NCBI GenBank assembly: GCA_947561585.1
Contig: CANNZV010002535.1
Location: 30,380-94,379, forward strand
Direction of reading: 5' to 3'
From: Caprella mutica
Taxonomy: Eukaryota > Arthropoda > Malacostraca > Amphipoda > Caprellidae
DNA length: 64,000 nt
The notes under the pieces were generated by a model, which did no database searches, had not been told where the DNA came from, and saw only the letters and a list, made by a program, of their open reading frames with translations. Position numbers and translations under genes: made by a program. Below, one piece after another: positions 48,381 through 61,559 of this stretch. Numbering within the stretch: the stretch's first letter is position 1; each line of letters opens with the position of its first letter.

Positions 48381-50283
48381 GTTCACTCAGGCGAGACAAT
48401 CAAATGCCGCTCAGTCATTTTATTGTGTTGCAGATTTACATAACGAAGACTTTTCAATACGAACATTTTTCAACAGGAGACAACGCTGTCGAGTCCCTAA
48501 CTTTGAACTCTGTTTGTTCTTCGAGAGAATTTGAGGAGACTGAGTGAATTTTCGAAGATTCAAATTTTTCGAAACGTAATTTTGTGAGTGAACTTTAAAA
48601 TTAATATTGATTGAATTTACTAAGTAATGGAAGCGAATAAACTATCCAGTTGAGCAAATGGATTCAAATATTTCATATAAGCATAATTTACCAACTACTC
48701 ACCCAAATTTGTCTTTTATCAAAATTATAGTGAAGGTTTATTTTCGTTTAAATGAAAGTGCTATTCCCATATAATAGGTAGTATAGTAAAATCATAAATT
48801 GACTATTCAAAATAATTTCTCTTTAAATTCACAAGACAAGAATATCAGTGAAAAGGTCGTGAGAAAATAATTCTATTTGATATTTGCTAGACAATCTCCA
48901 TGGATGCATAATTGCATATTCAATGCAGAAGAATCCCTAGCACGATCTGTGCTTGTTAGCGTGGACCCCGAGGAGGAACTTTGCATTTGAAACAAAAACT
49001 CTCTTGTTATGACACCAATGGCTAGGCTATTTTGAAATATCTATTAACATTTGTACAAATACTGTCAGCCATTAATTTAACCAAAATACAAAATATCCTT
49101 GCTTTGGCAAACATGGTAAGTTGCTCACGAAATCATTACAAGAAGTCTGAACTATGTTTCCTAATCAGGAGTGAACAAAATACAAAAGAATGCCTACCAT
49201 TAGTTAAAGTGAATATGCCGCAATCTATTTATCTATTTCTGGACTTAATCTTTCCTTTTACTATATGTAACTATAAATTAAATAAAAAACTAATATGGTA
49301 TAACAGAGCAAATAATTTGGTGGGGAGTGACTAATATCATACCAACAGAATATGTGCCTTAGCTATATAGGTACTAGATAAAAAAATGGAGTTTTGAAGG
49401 AAGTGGTGCGGCGTAGTTCCTATAACTAATTTGGCCAGAAGACAGTGTCAAGACACTGATCTCGCCCGGTCATTTATTAGGTCATTATGTGCAATCCAAT
49501 CGCTTATTAAGTCATTATGTGCAATTATTTGCGATCTATTTAGATACGACTGAATCTGTTAATCAGATCTGAGTGACAACGTGGTCATTCATCCGATGTG
49601 ACGCTGAAGACTTTTGATGGTCTGTAATTTAGATGTTTGGCTGTTGACAGGTCTTCCCTCTAGATGGTTATTATCACACATATTAGAAGCACAGAATTTA
49701 GATTATAGGTTCTCTATAAGAACTTATCTGTTTGAGAAATAATTTTATTCACTGATTATGTAATTGGGATAGAGTACAACTCAATACGAATAAAAAAACC
49801 AAGTCGCCATCAAATATCGCAATGACATTTCCTATGCGTGAAGGTGGCACCAATTATATCTTTTCTGACTGTAATTTATTTTGTGTGATAATAATAATGA
49901 TATGATGAAAAAATTTGTATTATTGAGAAAATGGATTTAGTAGATAAGACAGGACAGAGAAAGTTAATTACATGGGAGCTTATATACAGTGAAAAAATAG
50001 TGCGATCTGAAATATTTTACATGGTTTGATGTTGATCTGTGGATTTATAATTGTATATTTAGATTCTTATCAAATTTAAGTAAGTTTTAATTTCATTCAT
50101 CATCATACTTTGAACTTATTCAACGTTCCTAAAATTCAAGACAGAAAATAAAAAGTAAATGTTTATGCGTGTTTATATATAAACACTTTTTGCTTAGCCA
50201 GTAAGACGGGTATTTTAATTACCAATTGCTAGATTGTTCTTCAAGATGTCTCAGCGTGAAACTGACAGTCACTGATGCTAAAG
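48381..50283. other. No gene seen
   Basis: AT-rich. A 100-codon frame near 49.1 kb has no recognisable domain. Confidence 0.5.
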
Positions 50284-50438
50284 AGATGCCTAAATACCCT
50301 GGCACTAAGGATTGAAACATCATATCCCTATCACGATTATCTAAGCACGGGGCTGTGGTTGATTATCCAAACCCTAATAGTGTGATGTCTAAATACCCTG
50401 ACACCAAGGTTTGGAACATCATATCCCTATCACGATTT
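50284..50438 (+). repeat. Direct duplication with 100-bp period
   Basis: GATG(C/T)CTAAATACCCTG...CATCATATCCCTATCACGAT occurs at 50284 and 50384, about 55 bp each, separated by unrelated sequence. Confidence 0.85.
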
Positions 50439-51301
50439 GCTGTAACTACAGAGTGCGATCATAATCACACTCAACCGGAGGTGGAAACGTGAGGAATCAA
50501 TTATTACTGATCAGATTAATAATCATTGAGTTTAATAATTAAATTCATTTGAAGATCCATATATATTGTATGTATAGAAAAATGAACACTTTGTCAATTT
50601 ATAATACGTAATTAAACGGTAAACTGACCTATATAACATTAACTAATGAACTGCATTAACAGAACGGTTTAGTTTTTCAAGATGCTGACTTTCAATGTTT
50701 TAAAAGGATTCCTACTTTGATAATCTAAGGACTCAATTTCCTAACAGAAGGTTATTTGAGGAGAAATACACATAAAAGACAAATTAATATGAATTTAATA
50801 ACATTATAACAGTAAGGTATGTCAAGTATTCTATCGAATTCATTAGGATCTGAAATGAAACACATTTGAATGATGAGAATTATTTAAGCATGCTTTCTGT
50901 TTTGTATGTAGTAATGTATATTTACCCTTTTTAAAAATCCCAGTCCGCAAAAACTGGTAAATTGTTCGTAGAGATCTCCCATAATTGGAGAACAAATGAT
51001 TAAAGGTAAATGATGATGAAGCTTACCAATATAAATGCATCATTTTAATTGTACGAATCACTCTAAATCAAATTAAACTGATTCATTTTATAGCCTGGAG
51101 TTAGATTATATAGCACAGCATTGTTTGCATAAAGGTTATCGATTGTAGAGCTGTAGATATATTGCAGCAGATAAATAATGTAGCTATTGTGTACCTCAGA
51201 TTTATGACTGACTAATATTTAATGACAAATAGAGTAAAGTAACTATCAAATATGTTTAGAATTTAGAGTCATTGGCGATAGGTTATATTTAATAGTTAAA
51301 G
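50439..51301. other. No gene seen
   Basis: AT-rich non-coding DNA. Confidence 0.45.
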
Positions 51302-51735
51302 CAGGGTTTCCCAAAGTGGGTCGCTGTGAACCTATAAACAACTAGATTATGTGCACTCGGTAGAGCGCATACCTTCGCCTCCACTTTGACTCGTTCTCTC
51401 CCAAAATTAAGGAAACTGCTAACCGGATAATAACCAATCGTCCCACCAAGTTTCATGCAATATGGTACAATACATTTTGAGTTATAAATAACCTTGACCT
51501 TGACCTTTGACCGGATCGCTTCCAAAATTCTACCAGATCGTTCCTGGTCATTGACCAATTGTACCATCAAATTTCAGACAATTTGGTTGAATACTTTTTG
51601 AGTTACAAATGGCCCTGTGTGAATATGTATTCATTTAATAAATTTTAATGATAAATAATTTAATAAATAATAAATTTGATAATAATTTAATAATAATAAA
51701 ATCAATAATAATTCATTTAATAAATAATAAAGGGG
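51302..51735 (+). mobile_element. hAT-type terminus followed by tandem units and AAT-rich tract
   Basis: CAGGGTTTCCCAAAGTGGGT (51302) is a standard hAT end, but no matching right end was found. Then two diverged units of about 120 bp (51395-51625) share CCAAAATT, ACCAA(T)..CCA(C/T)CAA(G/A)TTTCA and TTTTTGAGTTA. An AATAAT-rich tract (51630-51735) closes the region. GGTAGAGCGCATACC near 51360 resembles a tRNA D-arm. Confidence 0.55.
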
Positions 51736-51966
51736 GCCCGTGGATCTTCTGAAATTTTCAGTTCAGGTTCGTGAGAAATGAAAGACTGATCTTTTACTCA
51801 CAAGTGTTAGATAGACCCTGTGCCTTATTTACCCATCACTTACTGCCCTCACAGTACATCCAATGACGGATGTTCTCCAATTTGGTAACATTCGATAATT
51901 TCGACAGCAGACAATCTAAATAAATAAGATGTGACTGGAGAATTTCTTCTGATTGTGGACATTGTT

Positions 51967-52032
51967 CGAGTTTTTATTTGTTCGATTTTGTTAGTTTTTA
52001 TTTGTTCGAGTCTTTGTTTGTTCGATACTGCA
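51967..52032 (+). repeat. Short TTTTTATTTGTTCGA tandem repeat
   Basis: Three imperfect units of about 15-27 bp (GTTCGAGTTTTTATTTGTTC and variants). Confidence 0.7.
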
Positions 52033-54622
52033 ACTGAAGCACAAATTCTGCTGACTAGAAATTATAGCCTCAAGAATAAATTAGATAAGAAAATATTGGA
52101 TGAATATTAGTAAATTATTTATAAATGATCCAAGAATATATAGTCATTAATTTTGATTTCCCACATCTCCCAGCAGTTGATAAATAGAATTCAAATGCTA
52201 TTACCAGTATATTGGATATTCAATACAAATTTAAACATAATTAATTAAATTAGTTTTCAATGAATAAATTAAATCAAATCATAATCAGAGAAAATAATTT
52301 CAAACTGGTTTACCGTTTGTAGTCAAAAGTTAATTCACATTTAATTGTATTAATCTATATATCAATTCTAACATATTTCTTTATAAATTGGCAAGGAGTT
52401 GCAGTTGATGAGTAGATTGAATATTGTATAATTAGATGCTTTTTAATTAATTCAAAGCAGGGTTTAATTTTATTCATCATCTGATTTTCATCTGTCACAC
52501 GTTTAGCATTCTATAATGATTGTCAGTTCATAAGCATTTAAAACACCGGCAATAGAAAACTTTAATCAATTTAAATCTAGTTAAATAAATTGGTGCAGTG
52601 TCACCATGAATGAAGCATAAAATATATTTTTGAATTTCTGAGTTCAAGGCAAAATATTTCAATAGATTTTTATTAAGGAAATCTTATTGCTTTTTCCTTC
52701 AGATAGGAATTATAATTCAGTTCATAGTGATATATTCCTTCCTAACTCTTTAAATTTCTCTTCCCTATGGACCTACTAGGGGCAATTATAGTCTCATTAT
52801 CTTCTGAGTAAGTGTCGATAATATCTTCGGTATGTATTGATTATCAGTCCTCCACCTTTTCCAATTCTCTATCGACTGAAAATCCAAGCAATTGGCAACT
52901 TTAATTGACTGAGACAGTTGAACTGAAGCGAGAACTACTGGAGAAAAGCAAGACCTTGTCACATTCAAACAGTAGAGTTACACCTGTTTAAATTGCATTG
53001 TGAAGTACTGGAAATATAGCAGTACCGTATTTCATTCACTTTTGGAAAAAAATACATTTCTAAATAAAAATTCTTGAATTTGTTATTATATTATTTTCAA
53101 AATTTTAAAGAATTTTATTTTTTGGAAGGTATTACTAAGTTTGTCTTTTCAATTACCGTAGTTGATGGAAAATACTTACCTTTGAATATACAAAGGTAAG
53201 TAGACCTTCAAAATAATTTGAAGGTTTCTCCTAATTTTCTATGGCCCCATCATATCTTTCTCTCTTACTTGACAATCACGAAGATAATTTACCGGTTCAT
53301 GGCGTTGGTGTATGATAAGGCCATGGCATCTTTCAGGTGGCAGTGCTAGTAGGCAAATGCGAATCTTCTAATTATCCGCCTTCAGATTAAATCGTCCTAA
53401 AGTTGAGAGTCAAACAATGCTAAAGTCAATTCCAAGTGTCATTGATTGCGATGTCGCAGCAGAGAGTTTAATGAGATTAGTGTGCCGCTGTACACAATCC
53501 TATCGGCAACTTGAAGCCAAGCAGACGTCAACAACGAAACTGTTTCAAGATATGCCGTGTGCTGAAAGGAACTTCATCTTAATTCTCAGAAACCTGAAAA
53601 TGTCAATATTGTATATCTTGTTACGGAGAGTTCTCATTTATATATCATAAAATGTATATATAGTTGTTTAATGCTAATTAAATGATAATATTGATAAACA
53701 ATGAATTTTCTAATTGTTTCATTGAAAGTATAGATAATACTCCTATAATTGTCAGTGTATTTATAACAGTTTTTCAGGTTTTGTTTAAAGTTCCCACTGC
53801 AGAAAGGTTCTCACAACTGTTTCTCATTGTGTGTCTTTTTTCTCTGTGTACCTTCCCCGCAAGTGACTTTATTATCAACTTATATCCGATTGTTCATAGC
53901 GCGCAATTAAATAAGCAATATTCTCTTTTTCTTTTAATTACCTACCGAAACAATATAAGACGCTGAGAAAATACTTCAGCAAAACAATGACTAACAAATG
54001 GGATTTTAATTGAGTCTATTGTTTTTGATGAAAAGAAGCTCGGGAGAACCTAGCTATAGAACACTCTGCTAAATGTTTATTTGCCTGGAGTCACGATGTG
54101 AAATGCCATGAATACATCTTATATGTGGCGAATTTTAGAACTACATACAGTTGCTGATTATTTAAATCCTTTCTATCCATTTTTCTATTCCGAGTTCAAT
54201 GGGAGAGTTTTCACGGTAAACTGACAGTAGAAACGTTTCCTCTGCACAGACTTTGCATGGTTAGATTGGAAGTTCTTTATTGCAGATGCAGCACTAGTAA
54301 CAATTGTTTGCAGGACTATTATTTACGATACAAAGTTACCTTTGCAACTCCAAAAGATAAATTGGATATTGCTCTTTGAATGCATGAATACACGTTTGGT
54401 GAGCAATTAATTACATTAGATAAACAATAATCACAGAAAAAATCTTAATTTACATTACTAAATAGAGTATTTGATAAACAGTTTCTTGTTTATTAGCTTG
54501 TGTCAGTTTCCATTGATCTGGTGAGATAAATAATTGGAAACTGTTGTAAACTTCTCATCGTTGACCACCAAATTTATGGCAGAGTTTTGCTGTGTCATCA
54601 AAAATTGAGGAAGCTGTAATGA
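52033..54622. other. No gene seen; GC-richer patch at 53.28-53.6 kb
   Basis: Mostly AT-rich. 53280-53600 is richer in GC and carries a 77-codon frame starting ATG at 53417 (MLKSIPSVIDCDVAAESL...). No domain is recognised; an exon is possible but unsupported. Confidence 0.35.
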
Positions 54623-54741
54623 AGAGACATTTATTTATCTCCCGGAGACATTGTTGTCTCTGCCTGTGCCAGCTATAGAGTCATTTATTTATCTCTCGGA
54701 GACATTGTGGTCTCTACATGTGCTAGCTATAGAGACATTTA
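54623..54741 (+). repeat. 54-bp tandem repeat, 2.2 units
   Basis: AGAG(A/T)CATTTATTTATCTC at 54623 and 54677, partial third at 54731. Each unit contains a small hairpin (GAGACATTGTTGTCTC type). Confidence 0.9.
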
Positions 54742-54839
54742 GCTTTGAGCATTTCAATAACAAGTAAGAATGTAATGAAAATATTTCTAATTTTTTTAAC
54801 CAGAAAATGATCAATCTTTATTTAGCCGCACTTCAAGCT

Positions 54840-55195
54840 ACCGGCAACACATTTTAACTATCTCTTGACGTTAGATTGTTTCCTATCTTTTGAAGTCAAC
54901 CTTCTACCTGTCCTTCGACGTCATCCTTCTGTCTGTCTTTTGTCGACAGACTTCTGCCTGCCTTCGGCGTCAACTGCTACTTGCAATGTGACGTCACACT
55001 GTTACCTGTCATTCGATGTCAGACATCTACGTAACCCTCAATGTTAGCCTACAAACTGACTTTCGACGTGACACTTCTACCTGTCCCTCGACGTCTAACT
55101 TCCGTCTGTCCCATGACGTATTCCATGATTTCCATCTGTCTACCATATCAGTCGACGTCAGACTTCTACTCGTCCCTCGACGTCAGCACGACATG
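54840..55195 (+). repeat. Degenerate GACGTC-rich minisatellite
   Basis: Imperfect units of about 27-36 bp: CTACCTGTCCTTCGACGTCA and variants. Contains many GACGTC or ACGTCA words and one full TGACGTCA palindrome (54989-54996). Frames of 60-98 codons cross it but are low-complexity and disagree between units. Confidence 0.85.
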
Positions 55196-55335
55196 AAAAG
55201 GAAATTATACCTAGTTGGCTGCATTGAAGAGGTGGAAAATGCTTTCATAGGAGTTGTGTGTCCCTCTGAAACAAATCAGTTGATAAGTGAAGTCATTTTC
55301 CGGAGAGTCTGATAGAGAAAATACCAAAGTGATTA

Positions 55336-55563
55336 CAGTAGAACTTATCTATAGTGGACTCCTATAGTGAATGTAGAGTCTGGAGAAGAGATTTACATCG
55401 TTTACTGAACCATTTTTTTGTTCGTCATGAATGGCATCAGTTTTAGAGAACTATTTGTCATTTTAAGGCAGACTAAAGGAAATTTGTTCACTATACGTGG
55501 AATTTTTCTTACTCAGTGCTCTAAATTCACTATACCGGAGTCCACTTCAGAGGAGTTCTACTG
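55336..55563. mobile_element. 228-bp MITE with CAGTAGAAC ends
   Basis: Ends CAGTAGAAC and GTTCTACTG. TIRs extend about 45 bp with gaps (AGTGGACTCC..ATAGTGAA on both sides). TA flanks on the left and TT on the right. The ends resemble pogo/Tigger-type mariner termini. Confidence 0.8.
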
Positions 55564-56805
55564 TTTAAATAAATAGGAATTCAATGAGGGCATACGCAAT
55601 AGAGAAATTATGATCACCGGTCGTGTCCTTACGCCTGGCATTACAAACGATGATTTAAAGTTCATGACGATAGATGAGTACATGAAATCACAAATTTTTT
55701 CATAAATTTATACGCTCACAGTTTATCTTTTTTTTGGCGAACATTCACTATAATATGTCAGAGATTGAGATATTTACGGTACAAACTTAACGAATTAGCT
55801 GATTGTAAATTTTCAGACTGGCTACCAAAATAGTCATCCTACTTAAGTTGTTCTCTAGCTCGGAAGGTTTCGGTTTGAATTCAGCAGATTTTGTTATCTT
55901 TTACTCTCAGATGGTCAAAGTTTGAGAAAATAAAACTGAAGCTTTTTCTTTTTATTTAGGATTTGTCAGCATTTTGTCTTATCTTAAGCTGAGAGAATTA
56001 CACTATTTTGCTTCGTCTGAAGAATAAATTCACAGATTTTAACAAAAAACCTGAACCATGTCATAAAATCCATTAATTCTATGTCGATTATCAATTATTT
56101 ATTTTATTGAGGAAGGATATCATCCATTTTGTCTGCTATTTTTTTCTTATGGTAAATCATTTTGTAAGCTAGAGGTTAATTGGTGAATTAATTTGATAGA
56201 AGATTAAATGAAAACCTTTACTTTTGATAAAATCATAAATTTTTTTACTCACTATATTAAATTTTTTTTTCCATAATTTGTGTAGTATTTCATAAACGAA
56301 AATGAAGAAAACTTCATTGATTACAGGCAGGTCAAATCTTAATATTAAAAATACCTGTGAAGGAAGATCATTTAACGCAGAAAAGAAGTTACTCTAACCT
56401 TAAAAAAAGTTCAATTTGACTTACTAAATCAGTGCAAAGAATAACGAATCGAATCGACCCGATAAAATTCTCAATCAGATCGGTTATTGGTTTCGAATCC
56501 CATTGCCTGGCAGTAATGTATTCAAGCAGGTATATCCACTAAACCTGTGTACAGACCATTCAAAGGTAATTGTAGTGAGTGTATTAGAGCTTATTACCTC
56601 TATTATCGTAACAATGAGATCAGACCTCATAAGCAATATTCGAAAGAGCAATAGTGTGCAATAAGCCGAGAAATTACTTACTCGTACAAGCTTTCAGTAG
56701 GCTCATATAGTTTTATGATAGTTATGCAATAATTGTATATCAAAAGCAATGAGGAACTCTATTAATATATTTTCATGAGGTTCTTTTTATTGTTGATCTT
56801 ATTAA
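55564..56805. other. No gene seen
   Basis: AT-rich non-coding DNA, no repeat recognised. Confidence 0.45.
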
Positions 56806-57170
56806 CCCTAATGAGTTTGACGTGTGTTTTCTAAGCACATCCTTTTTAAATTACTTTATATCTTTCATGTCATTCTTTTAAGTTAATTGGCCGTTCTTGA
56901 TTTTGTTCCTTAAAAGTTAAATATGAACAATCAGAGCTGTGATTGGTCACACTCCACCCAATCACAGCTCTGCTCTCTCAGTTGCCAATGTCTTACATAG
57001 CTGTGTATTTATTTCTCCTTATATGTTCAATATTTTTACTTACACATTAGTTTAGTATACATTCTAACAACTTGTGAAAAATACAGTACCGTAGGTTTAT
57101 AGAAAGGACATATATTTTTTATAAAGGTCAAGCCTTCCGATTCCTTCTGAACGTCAAACTCATTATAGTG
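56806..57170 (+). mobile_element. 365-bp TIR element, copy of 9429
   Basis: TIRs CCCTAATGAGTTTGACGT (56806-56823) and ACGTCAAACTCATTATAGTG (57151-57170). The flanks ATTAA and TTAG allow a TTA duplication, but this is weak. An internal hairpin AGAGCTGTGATTGG / CCAATCACAGCTCT lies at about 56935-56973. No coding capacity. Confidence 0.8.
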
Positions 57171-57203
57171 TTAGCATTCATGATTGCAAACACAATTTTA
57201 TAG

Positions 57204-57618
57204 ACTAGCTGGACCCGTGGCATTTCCACGTAATTGGGAAATAAACACATAGGTTTTTGGTTTTGATCTAATAATTATATTTGTCTGATTTGCCAACTTT
57301 TTGACGAATTGACTGACTGACACGGTTATATAGTATACACCAAGAGGATATTTATGAATTATAATCTATATGCTATTAAAAAATAAGCTGTGTCAGTTCG
57401 CCTGCTTTTAGAAAATAGACTATACAGACATTATAGCTCCTCATAAAGTTGGTGTAAATCAAAGTACTGTCACAAGGAGAATATGTGTGACTGATAATTT
57501 ATATATTATGATAAAAGAAGCCGTGACAGTCGGTCAGTCCGTCAATATATTGGCAAAAAACACAAAGATTTATTTGTTGGTATTTTATTTCCTTGGATTT
57601 TTGCCGGGTCCAGCTAGT
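57204..57618. mobile_element. 415-bp TIR element with ACTAGCTGGACCCG ends
   Basis: 14-bp perfect TIRs ACTAGCTGGACCCG (57204-57217) and CGGGTCCAGCTAGT (57605-57618). TA flanks one base outside each end allow a TA duplication. The interior has TGTCAGT and TATATGCTATTAAAAAATAA-like repeated words. Non-coding. Confidence 0.8.
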
Positions 57619-57724
57619 TTATTAACTGTTATAAAATAAGCCGTGTCAGCTTCAGTTCATTTCATTCATTGAATATTATCACCAAACAACTTTTTTCTAA
57701 ACCGAGTTATACTTTAGTTCCACA

Positions 57725-58150
57725 ATTTATCTTCTCTTTCCTCATCTTCATTTTCTCCACCTCCACCTCCTCCATCTTTCCCGTCCTCACCCTCACTTCC
57801 TCCATATTAACTTTACCACCTACATTTCCTCCAACTACACTTCCCCTGCCTTCACTTCCTCCACCTTCACTTACTCCACCTTCACTTCCTCCAACTTTAC
57901 TTTCTCCAACTTCACTTCCTCCAACTTCACTTCCCCCACCTTCACTTTTCCACCTTCACTTCCCCCATTTAAACTTCCCATCTATACTTACCTCATTTTT
58001 AATTCTTACTTCTTTCCCTTCCTCCTCTTTCACCTTCCCCAACTATACTTCCTCCGCTTACACTTCCCCACTTTCAATTGCCTCACCTTCACTCTTTCCA
58101 CCTTCACTTCATACACCTTCACATCCTCCACCTTCACTTACAAACCACTC
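57725..58150 (+). repeat. Pyrimidine-rich CCTTCACTTCCTCCA repeats
   Basis: Over 400 bp of nearly pure C/T units of about 15-18 bp. The 164-codon Pro/Ser/Leu frame across it is a by-product. Such tracts can form triplex DNA. Confidence 0.85.
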
Positions 58151-61100
58151 ACTACTAGTATAGCAAACGACATAAATGAAAAAATCTCACTTTTAAGAAA
58201 AAAATCTCTGTTCATTATATTAGTATCTATATAACAGCTAATACATAATTCAATCACCAATATCTAATCAATACTATATACGAACATCAAAAAATTAAGA
58301 TTTAATTATCATAAATGATATGCTATTCGTATATGTTTTTATAGTATAAATATCTTTACGTTCCAATTTCCTACTTATTCTTTTCACGTTATATCTTCAT
58401 TACGATGTAATATCCAATGTTACCACTAACGCTCATTACCTAATTAAGTATCGGCAAGATGATTCATCGCAAGAATTACTCTTCTTCTTCCGCCATCCAC
58501 GATGAGGATGAGCTATTATTTAGAGAAGTATGCATATTGCTTATACATGAAAGTCTTAATCGCATCTCTCGTGATGTTTATCTTCCAATTAGGAATAGAT
58601 TGATCGATCAGATCTCCTGAGTGATGAGAGTGATCATCATTTGTTTTGGATCTTGATGGAAAAACCGTGAGATTTGTAATAAAAGGACACGATGTTCAAA
58701 ACATGAACACAAGCGTGCAAGATTTTATGATTTTATGATGATGATCAAATTCATAGAAGGATGCTGGTAGAATTCATTTTATTGTAATACGAAATTGAAA
58801 TTAATTAATTATTTACACATACAATAATATGATACACAATTTGGTAATCAGCCACAGGTGAACTGTAACACATTAACCGCATCATGCGCCTTATATGGTA
58901 CACATATAACTTGCTCAACATGTATCATGTACCACTATTGGTAAACGCGAACACCTTTTTGTATTTTATTCAAATTAATTTTTTTCCAACATGTATTGAA
59001 TATTTCCTAAGAACTGTGTTGGAAAAGTAAGGAATAAAAATTGTAATATATAATTTGTAAAAATATACTACATATTTATGACTAAAAATATCAGAATAAT
59101 ATGTTAAAAAACAAATAAAATAACTGTACACATATATGCAAATAAAACAAAGATGAAGGTACGGCATTATCCTCATATCTCATGATGCAGTTAATGTATT
59201 AATTAGGGTACCTAATGACTAGATTTAATAATTGGTAAATAAATGTAATAAGCACTATCCCACCCATGTACAGCGCATTAGTCTAAATAACCATCCACTG
59301 TTCTGATAAAATGTTATTAAGTGATAAATTGTAGATATGAGGGACTGTGACGTGAGCCACAAACAAGATAAACATCTAGAAGAATGCTAGACAATTGACT
59401 AGGTACAGGACTTATTTTGTCATTAACTGTCGGCTCTCTTCTAGATCTCATCTCTTGGCTAATATTTTAGATGAAGACTTGACAGGTTAGTTCTGAAACT
59501 CTCCGCATTCGAACATCATTCTTAGTTTCTTATTATTAGGATTAGGAGGCGCTACTTTTTATGTTATTACACAGTAGGTTTAATAATAATAATTCTAAAC
59601 TATTGGCACAGGCATTCATATACAAGTTAAGCATATTAGGAAATGTTCAGTGTTAATTATATACCGCTAGACCTTTCATGTGTGATGTTTCCTGTATTGT
59701 ATAATTATAGTAACATTAAATGGCAAATAGGATAAATATTCTATATCTAAACATTTCTGCATCTAACACCCTTCTCTCACAAATAGTAGAGCGATTTTTC
59801 TTAGAATTCATGTTAGAATTTATAGGTTGTTGATAATACCGTTCATATTTAAAATAAAATTAGTTTATCCTATAATAGGTAATTAGTATTATAAGCTAAT
59901 GCGTAGTTTTAATTAGCTATGGATTGACTATTTTTTCATCGAGGTAATTAAACTACCATGCAAAACTATCCATAAATATCAAGTAATTGAACATTAAAAG
60001 CATTAAACTTTTCTAAATCAATTTATATAATCACATCCCAAGTACCTCACTGAAAAAAGGTTCATTTTTCTTACAATTGTTGATATACATTCACAATATC
60101 TGGTGTAATTAGTGTAATTAAGTGAGACTGTGTATTCTAACGCCCATATTGTGTACACAAAGTGAGACGTAATTGTTACTGTTAATAAGGGGCTATAAGC
60201 AGCATTTTAATAACTAATAAAGGCACAGTTTACAACAGTGCACATATCCTGTAATTGCCTCTTCGTGAGTACAACGATAGATTATTCTCTGCTGAATTTA
60301 CTGGTCAATGTTGTGGCAAGTGGGGCAGGTCGATAAAAGATTGTTGTGGTGATTCAGATTCGGATTTTATCGATGAAATGGTAGTGAATATCAATTCGAA
60401 TAAATTATTTATGATTTTGAGGTTTTGAAATAAATTTGAAAGAAAATTTTTCATGATTTTGAAGTTTTTGAAATCAATTCGAATGATTTTTTCATGATTT
60501 GTAGGTTTGATTGTTGTATGAATGTTTTGTAATATTTGTATATCGACCTTATATAAATGATCAAATATATACTATATTGATTCATTTGTCTAATTTGATT
60601 TCCAACTATCCAAATGCACAAACATAATGTTTATTTTCTCAAAGAGCATAGACAGCTGCGTAGACTAACACATATCATAATCAGCGTTAGAATATACATA
60701 TAGAAGTTCATTACGCGTACACAGACGGCAGAAATTGCCCTGAATACGTACACCTAATCATAGCTATTACACAGATAGTAACTAACATGCAATAAAGTAT
60801 TTAGACGTTTTAATGCGGAGGTAAATACATGCCTCAATTGCAATGATTTTACTTGCTATAATGGAGTAAAGTGGAAGGAAAGAGTAATTTGGTGCACAAT
60901 CAACTACATGAATTGTACATACACTGTGTTCCAGTGGCTACATTAAAAGTCCTCACATCTCCTAGACTATCATTGGTAGTAAGATGAAACTGGTAACATT
61001 TTGAAGCTACAAGTTTTTTTAAGTGGTAATATAATTTTATTGCCAAAAAGTTTTCGATATGTTCTATGCGAAAAAATCCATCTAAAAATGCATCTATATA

Positions 61101-61559
61101 AATTATATTAAAATAATATTTTATAGCTAAATATGTCATTATAACCCAGCGTATTATTTTCAAATTACAGTTATTTAACACAATGACAAGAACAAATTAA
61201 GCATACATTAAACTATAGTACTTATTTACAAATATGTATGTGTTAAAACCACTTTTTTTTGTATCATTATAAATTTGGACTTATTATTAAATATTTATAA
61301 ATCAAAACCTCATAAACTTTAAATACCTCATGAGACTAAAGTAAAATTTAAGTTAGCTATCTATACTGATCCAATTTCTAACAAACGTAAATGATAAGGA
61401 AAATCTTTACTATTTATAATCTACTAAATGGATTATTACCATAAACTGGAGACATTTTTCTGTCCATCATTACATACGAACAGTAATATGCTCGTATGTA
61501 TTTATTCCATCACTTCCCCAATTCATATCTGTTTTCTTGTCTCTACATCACCGATATAA
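58151..61559. other. No gene seen
   Basis: AT-rich. Repeated GATTTTGA(A/G)GTTT(TT)GAAAT words at about 60413-60510 form a weak tandem. No long frame. Confidence 0.45.

Noticed and set aside
47966..48547. 137-193 codon frames across the 30-bp array at 48 kb
   Set aside because: Three overlapping frames on both strands are open only because of the repeat. Flanks show no domain.
51340..51400. tRNA gene suggested by GGTAGAGCGCATACC
   Set aside because: Only a D-arm-like word. No acceptor stem, anticodon arm or T-arm could be drawn; at most a tRNA-derived SINE trace.
53417..53650. 77-codon frame starting at an ATG in a GC-richer patch
   Set aside because: No recognised domain, and the second half is AT-driven. 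Too short to call.
55016..55312. 98-codon frame across the GACGTC repeats
   Set aside because: Low-complexity repeat translation. The non-repeat tail is a dispersed element fragment.
57669..58163. 164-codon Pro/Ser/Leu-rich frame
   Set aside because: Direct result of a polypyrimidine tract; low complexity with no domain.
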